The notes beneath the pieces were generated by a model. That model was not told the DNA's origin, ran no database searches, and saw only the letters and a program-made list of their open reading frames with translations. A stretch of DNA of 12,719 nt, taken from the NCBI GenBank assembly GCA_037447295.1, contig JBBIGZ010000077.1, positions 1 through 12,719 of the forward strand, given 5' to 3'. Each line of letters starts with the position of its first letter. Within the stretch, counting starts at the first letter, position 1. This stretch comes from 630D-37 sp037447295. Its GTDB lineage: Bacteria; Chloroflexota; Anaerolineae; Anaerolineales; Villigracilaceae. The position numbers and the translations under genes were made by a program. Below are positions 1 through 7,344 of the stretch, in pieces.

Positions 1-108
1 ACCGTCGGCCCCGGAGTTTCACCGGATCCTGCCTCCCTGCATTGCAGTTCGGCTCGTGGGCTATACCACCGGTCGGGAATTTCACCCTGCCCCGAAGGTG
101 TCAATATG
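1..108 (-). promoter_or_regulatory. FMN riboswitch (RFN element), 3' end cut by window edge
   Basis: Read on the minus strand, this stretch has the conserved RFN blocks in order: CTTCGGGGCAGGGTGAAATT near 80-98, CCCGACCGG near 71-79, a GCCCACGAGCC-like segment near 51-63, then GGATCCGGTGAAACTCCGG near 12-30 and GCCGACGGT at 1-9. These are the multi-branched FMN-binding aptamer arms. The last conserved strand (the GTCCGGATGGGAGAAGG-type block closing P1) would lie beyond position 1. Such elements sense FMN and switch off riboflavin biosynthesis or transport genes, so a rib or ribU-type gene is expected just left of the window on the minus strand. The aptamer match is near full length and specific. 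The regulated gene and the expression platform cannot be seen. Confidence 0.96.
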
Positions 109-122
109 GAATTGTTGGGAAT

Positions 123-151
123 ATTATATCATGAGTCGCCTGCAAAAACTA
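123..151 (-). promoter_or_regulatory. Extended -10 promoter for the FMN riboswitch transcript
   Basis: On the minus strand positions 131-123 read TGATATAAT, a consensus -10 box (TATAAT, 128-123) with the TG of an extended -10 element. Seventeen bases upstream is only a weak -35 (TAGTTT, 151-146), as is common for extended -10 promoters. Transcription would start near 116, just before the riboswitch aptamer. The riboswitch gene therefore has its own promoter and does not depend on read-through from the genes upstream. Confidence 0.75.
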
Positions 152-456
152 TTTTTGACCGCAGTGCACAAAAGACACTAAACATTTTGCTGTAAAATTG
201 TGTGGTTTTATGCAGATATTAAAGCATTAAAAATTAAAATCCCTTGCATGCCTCGTGTCCTTGCGTTAGCAGTTATGCAATCGATATGATTTCACGAAAA
301 ACGGCAAAAACCAAAATTTCTTCCGATGCGGAGGATTTCTGCCTGGCAAACAAAGCATTTTGTCTGGATAAGTGCTGTCTGAACCTTAAAACCTGTCTGT
401 CCTCTGAATTCTGGGTGATCTATGCGGAAAGGGCAAATGCTATTTTAACTTTTTAT
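132..456. other. Gene-free AT-rich spacer
   Basis: About 325 bases between the glycosyltransferase stop and the riboswitch promoter. A plus-strand frame of 80 codons (244-486) exists but overlaps the end of the glycosyltransferase gene. It has no convincing ribosome site and looks like chance. I see no clear intrinsic terminator for the minus-strand operon here: no GC-rich stem followed by a U run was found by eye. No RNA gene was recognised. Confidence 0.6.
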
Positions 457-469
457 TCACTTTTTATTC
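448..469. repeat. 11-bp perfect tandem duplication over the glycosyltransferase stop codon
   Basis: The 11-mer ACTTTTTATTC occurs twice head to tail (448-458 and 459-469). The stop codon of the glycosyltransferase gene (457-459) lies across the junction. Because 11 is not a multiple of three, the duplication can change the last residues and the stop position. It may be simple replication slippage in AT-rich DNA. Confidence 0.85.
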
Positions 470-2727
470 CATTTCCATATTATTAAATCACCAAACTCTC
501 CAATATAATTTATAAAAACATTATCAAAAGTCAATGAATTTTTGGAAAGTCCCTCTGGGATTCTATATCTATCTAACACTATCCATCCTGATGAATAACG
601 ACGCACAAATTGCACAACAAAACTCAGCGGTTGGTCTTTGTAATTGAGCATTGCATTAAACTTTGGTTCGTCAACGAATTCTGCATATCTACCATATACA
701 CTAGCTACCAAAGCGTCAGCAGGGGAGACATGCTTCATCAAGAATTCATGTGCCGCAAAAACATTAAAATGAGATTCTTCGGTGATATACGTTTGTTCAC
801 GTTGCAGATAGATCTCAAGCCCGAGGGGTTTCCAAAAAGCAGGACGTAACGATTCAATAGGATTGAAGGTGGACACAAGCATCAATACACTTACCAAGAT
901 CGCCCACCGCCGTGGCAAAATGATCTTGATATAACTCCAAAGCACATATACTCCAATTGCAAGAAAAAGCACATACCATATCTCCACCATTGTCAAATAA
1001 CGCGGGCGCGAGTAACGGGAAAACCAAAAGACCAGGGGGAGAAAAAACACGACGAACAACCCCACTATATATGACGAAATCCAGATACGATGCCTGAAAA
1101 CAAAGGCCAACCGAACAGAAGACAGAAATGCCAGCGAAACAAAGATTAATATACGAGAAGAATACCATTGCTGATTAGAGGGAGTCAAAAACAAACGCAG
1201 GCGATATAGAAATCCCGGAGATATAAGGGTGAACAAATCCTTGAAGTTTAACCAGAATACTATTACTCCTGGTGCTATTGCGAGAAAAACACAAACCACT
1301 CTCCAATAAGGAGAGCGAATAAACTCAAAAACTTTCCATAGCAGAAAAATCGCAAATACCCCATAAGCTAACAACAATGCTTTGAAAGTGGACTGCGGAT
1401 CGAGGAACAGACCATATATCACAGGTATGATCAGCACAAGAGCACCCCCAAAAATGCGTAGCTTTCCCATTTTCCATTTGTGAGCAAAAAAATGCTCCAA
1501 AAACCAGATCATTACACAAACGGTTCCGTAAAAGTAAAGCGGATAATAAGCATATTCGCGTACGTTACGAGCTGTAGCGATTAGCCAAGGGTTGGTAGCG
1601 TAGAGAAACGCAGCAATCGCCGCGATTGGACGGTTAATGCGCCTTGTAAGCCAATAGAGAGGAAAAACGGCCAAACTGTTTACAAAAACCCCGGCCAAAC
1701 GAGCACTCCAAATAGCCACCCCAAAAAGACGGAACGAGATTAGCACGGGTATTGTAGTGATCCACAAGCTACGCTGATAGACACTATTCAGTGGTGCTCC
1801 CAATAACAGTTTTTTGGCCGCAAGCAGATGGGCATATTCATCTACATATGGGGAAAGAGATTCGAGATAAAACCCTCTTAACCCAAAGGCCAACATCCAC
1901 ATCAACAACATCAATACTACATCTTGACGGCTAAATCGCTCGGCTGTGATCCACTGCCCCACTTGAATATACCAACGCAAGTGAAATTTCCAGGCTAAAG
2001 TTATAATCATCATTGCCAGTACGCCAAAAAGTACACTGCCTAACACCCAAAGAGCTGTTTTGCCGGCATACCATGGTACATCAAACTTTTGAACGTAACG
2101 AAATTGTTTTTGATCAATTTGAATCACTCTTTCTTTATGATCCCACCTAACACTTAGTGTAACTGGAAGATTAGCAACAAAATGGAGTTCTACTCTTTCC
2201 CCCACTCGTCCTCGCCAGCGAAGAAAGTTCTCCTCTGAAGACACCAGAGTCAAAGTAAACTTATCTTTCCTTTCCCAGCCTTTTTTTCCCAGTTGAGAAA
2301 ACGAAACATCCCCCAGCGAAGTAAAAAAATACTTTAGAGAAAGAGGGTTACTACCTGCTTGCTCACCAGATTGCACAGCCAATTCTATAGAATGCACAGG
2401 AAGAAAGGGGATAATATACTCCTTGTTTCTATACCATGCTCCTGTACTTACAAAAAATACCCAAATTCCAATGACCACGCTCCAAATGACCAGCAGTAAG
2501 CGCTGTTTATTACTATGTGTCACCCAAAAAGGGAATATAAGTTTGGGAAAAGCTATAACGTGGATAATAACTTGAATGACGGTAACTGCAATAGCTGCAT
2601 CAACAGCCCGGCGATTAAATGCGGAAAACAAGTCTACTAACCAGTAACTATAAGCAAAAATGCCCCATCCGGCTCCCAATAATAGAGAGAAAAAACAAAC
2701 GCTATATCTCTTTATCAATCTGTACAT
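457..2727 (-). CDS. GT-C fold membrane glycosyltransferase (PMT/ArnT-like, GT39/GT83 type)
   Basis: A 756-residue polytopic membrane protein. Helices cluster at about 10-33, 43-68 and 76-96. A soluble, beta-rich-looking segment follows at about 97-220. A second membrane block spans about 222-600, and a soluble C-terminal tail runs from about 625 to the end. The motif Ser-Pro-Tyr-Val-Asp-Glu-Tyr-Ala-His at 292-300 (D296, E297) follows a membrane helix. This is the usual place of the catalytic acidic pair in GT-C enzymes, which move a sugar from a polyprenyl-phosphate carrier to an acceptor on the outer face of the membrane. Arg390-Glu391 and an Arg-Pro-Arg-Tyr-Leu motif (575-579) also fit the PMT_2 group. 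Donor and acceptor cannot be told. Start chosen for GGAG six bases upstream. It lies 23 bases after nuoN but is clearly AT-richer than the nuo genes, so it was probably added later. Confidence 0.8.
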   Translation of the reverse strand: MYRLIKRYSVCFFSLLLGAGWGIFAYSYWLVDLFSAFNRRAVDAAIAVTVIQVIIHVIAFPKLIFPFWVTHSNKQRLLLVIWSVVIGIWVFFVSTGAWYRNKEYIIPFLPVHSIELAVQSGEQAGSNPLSLKYFFTSLGDVSFSQLGKKGWERKDKFTLTLVSSEENFLRWRGRVGERVELHFVANLPVTLSVRWDHKERVIQIDQKQFRYVQKFDVPWYAGKTALWVLGSVLFGVLAMMIITLAWKFHLRWYIQVGQWITAERFSRQDVVLMLLMWMLAFGLRGFYLESLSPYVDEYAHLLAAKKLLLGAPLNSVYQRSLWITTIPVLISFRLFGVAIWSARLAGVFVNSLAVFPLYWLTRRINRPIAAIAAFLYATNPWLIATARNVREYAYYPLYFYGTVCVMIWFLEHFFAHKWKMGKLRIFGGALVLIIPVIYGLFLDPQSTFKALLLAYGVFAIFLLWKVFEFIRSPYWRVVCVFLAIAPGVIVFWLNFKDLFTLISPGFLYRLRLFLTPSNQQWYSSRILIFVSLAFLSSVRLAFVFRHRIWISSYIVGLFVVFFLPLVFWFSRYSRPRYLTMVEIWYVLFLAIGVYVLWSYIKIILPRRWAILVSVLMLVSTFNPIESLRPAFWKPLGLEIYLQREQTYITEESHFNVFAAHEFLMKHVSPADALVASVYGRYAEFVDEPKFNAMLNYKDQPLSFVVQFVRRYSSGWIVLDRYRIPEGLSKNSLTFDNVFINYIGEFGDLIIWKWNKK

Positions 2728-2750
2728 CTTTCACTCCAACTAGATTAATG

Positions 2751-2794
2751 CTACTGCCCACCTGGTAAAGCAAAAATCACCAGATGAGCAGTAG
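2751..2794 (-). terminator. Strong stem-loop at the 3' end of nuoN (no U tract)
   Basis: Arms 2751-2766 and 2779-2794 form a 16-base-pair stem with a 12-base loop. In the minus-strand RNA every position pairs (arms CUACUGCUCAUCUGGU and ACCAGGUGGGCAGUAG, two G-U wobbles). In the plus-strand RNA those two positions would be A-C mismatches, so the structure belongs to the minus-strand transcript. No U run follows, so it is unlikely to be a full intrinsic terminator. A weak terminator, an RNA-processing site or a 3' stabiliser for the nuo mRNA is more likely. In the reading frame as it stands it lies inside the last codons of nuoN. Confidence 0.6.
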
Positions 2795-4262
2795 CCGAAA
2801 ACGTAAGAAGGGGTTTTCTACCGCAACAGCATGACCTCGCGGCCTGATCCGAAAGGCCAAACCAGGGGGCAAATATCGTTCCAAACAGCACTACACCCAG
2901 GATCAATACGCCCAGGCCGATCGCCGTGACACGGGAGAGGGCAATCGGGTGTTTCTCCTCATCCTCTCCCGGCAGGCGATAGAGATAGACGTATTTCATG
3001 ACGTTCAAGTAGTAGTACAGACCAACAATAGAATTCAAAACGCCAACAAACACCAACCAGGTGTAACCGGCCTGCACACCAGCCGCAAAGACAAAGACTT
3101 TGGCAACAAAACCGCCGAAAGGAGGCATGCCGGCCAGCGAAAGGAAAGCCACCAGCATCGCCAGAGCCAGCCAGGGAGAACGTCGGCTTAGGCCGTTATA
3201 CGCTGTGACCTCATCCGAACCGAGCTCCTTTCCCAGCACCATCACAATGTTGAATGCGGCTAGATTCGTTAGAAGATAGACGATCAGATAAAAGATCACG
3301 CTGGCAATCCCTAGTTGGGTGGCAGCGACAACACCGATCAGGATATAACCGGCATGAGCGATCGATGAATAAGCCAACAGACGCTTGAGATTCGTCTGCG
3401 GCAGGGCCAGCAGGTTGCCAATCGTCATCGTCAGCGTCGCAAGAACGGCTAAAAGCAACGGCCAGGGGATCTGATGCGTGGGGAAAGCTATCAGGAAAAG
3501 GCGCAGGAGAACGGCAAACCCGGCTGCTTTCGATGCCGTTGAGAGAAAACCAGCTACCGCCGTCGGAGCACCATGATAAACATCCGGTGCCCAAAAGTGG
3601 AAAGGCGCTACCGATACCTTGAATGCCAATCCAACGGCAATTAGTGCCAGGATACCCAGCAAAACGCCCAAGGAAATTTGACCGCTGGCGAACATTGCGC
3701 CCAGCGCGGGCAGCGAGGTTGTGCCGGCAAAGCCGAAGAGCAGGCTCAGGCCGTAAAGCATCACCGCCGAGGTCAGCGCGCCGAAGAATAGGTACTTAAA
3801 ACCGGCCTCGGTGGAACGCTCCTCGTGCAGGAAAAAGCCAGCCAGCACATAGAGCGGGATGGAAGTAGTCTCAATGGCTAGGTAGAGCATCACCAGATCG
3901 TTGGCAGAAGCCATCAGGCACATTCCCATCGTGGTGGCCAATAGCAGAAGATAGGCTTCTCCCCGTTGTGCTAGCACCTCATGATCCATAAAGAAGAGCG
4001 CTGTCATGGCGGCGCCGAAAAGGAAAAGCATCTTGAAGAGAAAGGCGAACCAATCGAAGCGGATCATCCCGCCAAAGGTCTCTTGGGAGGCCTGCGGCGT
4101 GCCAAAGAGCAGGCTCACGATCAAGATCAGCAGTAGCCCATAAAAGGTGATCCAGCCGCTGCGAGGGCGTTCCCCTTTCCAAAACGGCTCTAAAACGAAC
4201 AGCACCAAGGCCAAAACAAGCAGGAGTAGCTCGGGCAGAATGGATTGGAAAAGGACAGGCAT
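2751..4262 (-). CDS. nuoN: NADH-quinone oxidoreductase subunit N
   Basis: Antiporter-like proton-pumping subunit of the complex I membrane arm, 503 residues, about 14 helices. The residues of the proton path are present: Glu131 in helix 5, Lys215 in helix 7 (Phe-Lys-Val-Ser-Val-Ala-Pro-Phe-His), Lys245 in helix 8 (Ser-Thr-Ala-Ser-Lys), Lys293 and Lys388 in helix 12, matching the NuoN pattern with Lys rather than Glu in helix 12. The start ATG overlaps the stop of the preceding nuoM by one base (TGATG), with GGAGG inside the end of that gene, so translation is likely coupled. The C-terminus from about residue 477 (Ser-Cys-Cys-Cys-Gly-Arg and on) is unlike NuoN. In the +1 frame the end would read Glu-Val-Met-Leu-Leu-Arg-stop, with TAG at 2818-2820, which suggests a late frameshift. 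Confidence 0.95.
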   Translation of the reverse strand: MPVLFQSILPELLLLVLALVLFVLEPFWKGERPRSGWITFYGLLLILIVSLLFGTPQASQETFGGMIRFDWFAFLFKMLFLFGAAMTALFFMDHEVLAQRGEAYLLLLATTMGMCLMASANDLVMLYLAIETTSIPLYVLAGFFLHEERSTEAGFKYLFFGALTSAVMLYGLSLLFGFAGTTSLPALGAMFASGQISLGVLLGILALIAVGLAFKVSVAPFHFWAPDVYHGAPTAVAGFLSTASKAAGFAVLLRLFLIAFPTHQIPWPLLLAVLATLTMTIGNLLALPQTNLKRLLAYSSIAHAGYILIGVVAATQLGIASVIFYLIVYLLTNLAAFNIVMVLGKELGSDEVTAYNGLSRRSPWLALAMLVAFLSLAGMPPFGGFVAKVFVFAAGVQAGYTWLVFVGVLNSIVGLYYYLNVMKYVYLYRLPGEDEEKHPIALSRVTAIGLGVLILGVVLFGTIFAPWFGLSDQAARSCCCGRKPLLTFSATAHLVIFALPGGQ

Positions 4263-5779
4263 CAGGCACCTCCTAACAGGTGCAGAATGTAGTCAACACC
4301 GCGCTGAACCATCGGCGCCATCAGACCGGGGAACAACCCCAGCCCAACCATGAGCAGGCAAAGTGTGACAATCGCCAACTTATCCAGCGGGGTAATATCG
4401 CCAATGTGATGATGTTCCAGCTCATGAGGCATTTCGCCAAAGAACACCCGGCGCACAATGATCATGATATACGAAGCCGTGACGACGATCGAGATGGCGG
4501 CAATCACGGCGATTAACCACTGCGTTTTCCAAACACCCATGAAGATGGGGAACTCGGCGATGAAACCGGAGAAACCGGGCATGCCCATTGAAACTAGACC
4601 GCCGATGATAAACCCGATGGCGGCATATGGCATCACTTTGGCGAAGCCACCCAGGTCCGGAATATGACGGGTGTGCGCCCGATCGTAAACCATGCCGACC
4701 ACGGCAAAGAAAAGCGCCGTCATCACACCGTGAGAGAACATTTGCAGACCGGCGCCGAGCAATCCTTCGCGGCTCAGCGTGGCAAAGCCCATCATCACCA
4801 GCCCCATGTGGGAAACAGAGGAGAAGCCAATGACGTACTTGAAATCGGTCTGCACGAAAGCAATAAAAGCACCGTAAACCACATTGACCGTTGCCAGCCC
4901 CAGGATCAGCCACGACCAGTATTTGGCCCCTTCCGGCAAAAGCATAATCCCAACGCGCAGAGCAGCGAAGGCACCCAGTTTCATCAGTACGCCGGCATGG
5001 AACATCGAAACTGCCGTGGGCGCGGCCACGTGACCATCCGGCGACCAGTTATGAAACGGCCAAATACCTCCAAGCACCGCAAATCCCAAGAAAACCGGCA
5101 GGAACCAGAGGCGCTGAAATTCCGGGCTGAAACCAGCCTTTTCGAGCTGCAATAGATCGAACGACAGCACGCCGCTATTCTGATAGGCCACCCAGACCAT
5201 CGCCAACGCGCCGACCAGCGAGATCACCGAACCGACAAACAGGTAGAGGGTAAGTTTCATCGCCGCGTATTCGCGCGTCACTACCCAACCCCAGATGACG
5301 ATCAAAAGGTACATGGGGAAGACGGCGATCTCGTAAAAGAAGAACAACATGAAGAGATCGAGCGAGGCGAAGACGCCGAACACGCCACTGGCGAGGATGA
5401 AGAGGAAGGCGAAGAATTCCCGCGGACGATCCTGAATACCGGCCGAAACGCCATTCCGCTCCTCGCCCCAGGAAATCAAGACGCCCGTAAACATCACCAC
5501 GCCTGTAAGCAGGATAAGAGGAGTGCTCATCCCATCCACGCCGAAGTGCAGCGTGATCCCCAGCGCCGGCAACCAAGCATATTGTTCCACGAAGTGGTAC
5601 CCTTCCAATCCCTGCGTGAGATAGGTCAGGTAAACCCATGCGGAGAGGATCAGGTCAAAAGTGGCAGCGACCAGGGCTACACTGCGCACCAGGTTTTTGC
5701 GATGGGCCGGCAGCATCAGAATGATCAGCGCCGCGACCAGCGGGGTGAAAACGATCACGCTTAGAAAAGGAAACTGCAT
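4262..5779 (-). CDS. nuoM: NADH-quinone oxidoreductase subunit M, second copy, lacking the helix-7 lysine
   Basis: A 505-residue antiporter-like subunit of the NuoM family, paralogous to the gene just upstream. Conserved parts are Glu150 in helix 5 (Phe-Phe-Phe-Tyr-Glu), Trp-Pro-Phe-His at 240-243, Lys267 in helix 8 (Gly-Val-Leu-Met-Lys), Lys314, Ser-His-Met-Gly at 323-326 and Glu409 in helix 12 (Phe-Ile-Ala-Glu-Phe). In helix 7, where the first copy has Ala-Ile-Lys-Val-Pro, this one has Ala-Val-Leu-Gly-Gly, so Leu236 replaces the lysine that E. coli NuoM needs for proton transfer (K234). The bases there read GTG CTT GGA on the minus strand, so this is not a translation artefact. A His-rich loop (H452, H456-H458) precedes the last helices. 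The start follows an AGAGGTGA ribosome site, 31 bases after the first copy. The family call is certain; how the protein works is not. Confidence 0.93.
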   Translation of the reverse strand: MQFPFLSVIVFTPLVAALIILMLPAHRKNLVRSVALVAATFDLILSAWVYLTYLTQGLEGYHFVEQYAWLPALGITLHFGVDGMSTPLILLTGVVMFTGVLISWGEERNGVSAGIQDRPREFFAFLFILASGVFGVFASLDLFMLFFFYEIAVFPMYLLIVIWGWVVTREYAAMKLTLYLFVGSVISLVGALAMVWVAYQNSGVLSFDLLQLEKAGFSPEFQRLWFLPVFLGFAVLGGIWPFHNWSPDGHVAAPTAVSMFHAGVLMKLGAFAALRVGIMLLPEGAKYWSWLILGLATVNVVYGAFIAFVQTDFKYVIGFSSVSHMGLVMMGFATLSREGLLGAGLQMFSHGVMTALFFAVVGMVYDRAHTRHIPDLGGFAKVMPYAAIGFIIGGLVSMGMPGFSGFIAEFPIFMGVWKTQWLIAVIAAISIVVTASYIMIIVRRVFFGEMPHELEHHHIGDITPLDKLAIVTLCLLMVGLGLFPGLMAPMVQRGVDYILHLLGGA

Positions 5780-5810
5780 AGGTCACCTCTGTTCCGAAGT
5801 TGCCATGCCA

Positions 5811-7331
5811 TCAGAATAACATCATCACGGCCTTGTTGATCACATCCAAAATCCAGGACGGCCAGACGCCGATCCACAGGATCAGCACCATGAGCGGAGC
5901 CATCACCAGGATTTCGCGGCCGTTGATCTCCGTCAGACGATGCTCTCCATGCGCCCAGCGTTCATTCAACGGGCCATGCAGCACCTGACGAATTCCCTTC
6001 AGAATATAAGCACCGGTAAAGAGCAGGCCAAGCATAGAGATGACGGTATAGGTGGTCAGGATCGGATAAGCGCCTCGCACCACCAGGAATTCGGAGATAA
6101 AACCGTTCAGGCCGGGCAAACCCAGCGAAGCCATGCTGGTGAAAATCAGAATGCCGCCGTAGATCGGCACCAACGGGAAGAGGCCGCCGAAATCATTCAG
6201 GTTGCGCGTGTGCGTGCGTTCATAGATCACGCCTACCAGGAAGAACATGCCGGCTGCCGAAAGCCCGTGATTGAACATCTGCAGGATAGCGCCGTTCAGC
6301 GCAATGCGCGCATCGGCCGTGCCCCTGGCCAGCGCCGCGGCAGCAATGCCCAACACCACAAAGCCCATGTGATTCACCGAAGAATAGGCTACCAAGCGCT
6401 TGAAATCGCTCTGGGCATAAGAAGCGAAGGCGCCGAAGACGATCGCCGCCGTCGCCAAGAAGGCCAGCGCTCCGGCATAGGCGCGCGCCTCCACAGGGTA
6501 AAGTGGCAAAACCAATCGCAGGAACCCGTAGGCACCGAGCTTCAGCAGCACTCCGGCCAGGATCATCGAACCGGCGGTCGGAGCTTCGGTATGCGCATCC
6601 GGCAACCAAGTGTGGAACGGCCAAACCGGCACCTTGATGGCAAAAGCGATCACAAATGCCCAAAAGGCGATCGCCTTCACCGTGCTCACCGACATGCCCA
6701 GCAGCGTGCCATCGGTCAGGGCATTCCAGCGCTGATAGAGTTCAAGAAGATCGTAGGTCTGGAAAAGCACACCGAGGAGCTGAATCGAAAGCAACAACCC
6801 CAGCGAACCACCCATCGTGTAGATCATGAACTTCAACGAGGCATAATCGCGGTTCGCCGAGCCCCACTGGCTGATTAGGAAGTACATCGGCACCAACCCA
6901 ACTTCCCAGAAGACAAAGAAGATGAGCAAATCCAGCGCCAGGAAGACGCCCAGCATCCCCGTCTCCAGGAAAAGGAAGAGCATCATATAGGCCTTCACGC
7001 GATCGGTAATGCTAAACGAGGCCAAGATCGCCAGCGGGGTAAGCAACGTAGTGAGCAATACCATGGTCAGGGAAAGACCATCCACTCCCAGATGGAGCGT
7101 GGAATGAATGGCCTGATACCACACATAGCGCTCTTCAAACTGGAAACCCGGCTGATTGGGGTCAAAATTCATCCAGAGGTAAAGCGAAAGGACGAAAGGC
7201 ACCAAGCTGGTCAAAAAAGCATACCAGCGTAGCAGGCCCAAGCGCTCTTTCGGCAAGAAAAGCATCCCTAAGGCTGCCAGGGTGGGGAAGAAGAGGATTA
7301 AACTCAGGAGATGAGCGTTCAGGAAGTCCAT
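5811..7331 (-). CDS. nuoM: NADH-quinone oxidoreductase subunit M, first (canonical) copy
   Basis: A 506-residue proton-pumping, antiporter-like subunit of the complex I membrane arm, about the length of E. coli NuoM. All proton-path residues are present: Glu143 in helix 5 (Phe-Trp-Glu-Val-Gly), Lys233 in helix 7 (Ala-Ile-Lys-Val-Pro-Val-Trp-Pro-Phe-His), Lys264 in helix 8 (Gly-Val-Leu-Leu-Lys), Lys311, Asn-His-Met-Gly at 320-323 and Glu414 in helix 12 (Ile-Ser-Glu-Phe). They stand at almost the same numbers as E144, K234, K265 and E407 in E. coli. The ATG is preceded by GGAGG seven bases upstream and lies 13 bases after nuoL. This copy is expected to be the ordinary NuoM; the next gene is its divergent partner. 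Confidence 0.97.
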   Translation of the reverse strand: MDFLNAHLLSLILFFPTLAALGMLFLPKERLGLLRWYAFLTSLVPFVLSLYLWMNFDPNQPGFQFEERYVWYQAIHSTLHLGVDGLSLTMVLLTTLLTPLAILASFSITDRVKAYMMLFLFLETGMLGVFLALDLLIFFVFWEVGLVPMYFLISQWGSANRDYASLKFMIYTMGGSLGLLLSIQLLGVLFQTYDLLELYQRWNALTDGTLLGMSVSTVKAIAFWAFVIAFAIKVPVWPFHTWLPDAHTEAPTAGSMILAGVLLKLGAYGFLRLVLPLYPVEARAYAGALAFLATAAIVFGAFASYAQSDFKRLVAYSSVNHMGFVVLGIAAAALARGTADARIALNGAILQMFNHGLSAAGMFFLVGVIYERTHTRNLNDFGGLFPLVPIYGGILIFTSMASLGLPGLNGFISEFLVVRGAYPILTTYTVISMLGLLFTGAYILKGIRQVLHGPLNERWAHGEHRLTEINGREILVMAPLMVLILWIGVWPSWILDVINKAVMMLF

Positions 7332-7344
7332 TGCCGCGCCTCCA

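Noticed and set aside
243..280. Imperfect palindrome (TTGCAT ... ATGCAA with GCGTTAGC inside), considered as an integron or attachment site
   Set aside because: The core does not fit the attC consensus at both ends, and there is no integrase, no tRNA gene and no direct repeat nearby.
244..486. Plus-strand 80-codon frame with several cysteines
   Set aside because: It overlaps the 3' end of the glycosyltransferase gene, has no ribosome site and has a composition typical of AT-rich spacer.
2728..2830. Separate promoter for the glycosyltransferase gene
   Set aside because: The best candidate (TTGCTT and CATTAA, 17 bases apart) matches only three of six bases in each hexamer, too weak to report.
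5940..6878. Plus-strand open frame of 312 codons
   Set aside because: It lies wholly antisense to the canonical nuoM. Its product is rich in His, Arg and Gln with no domain, as expected for the reverse strand of a GC-rich membrane-protein gene.
4262..7331. The two nuoM genes as a recent tandem duplication or assembly artefact
   Set aside because: The proteins differ throughout, including at functional residues, and the DNA is not closely similar. They are old paralogues.
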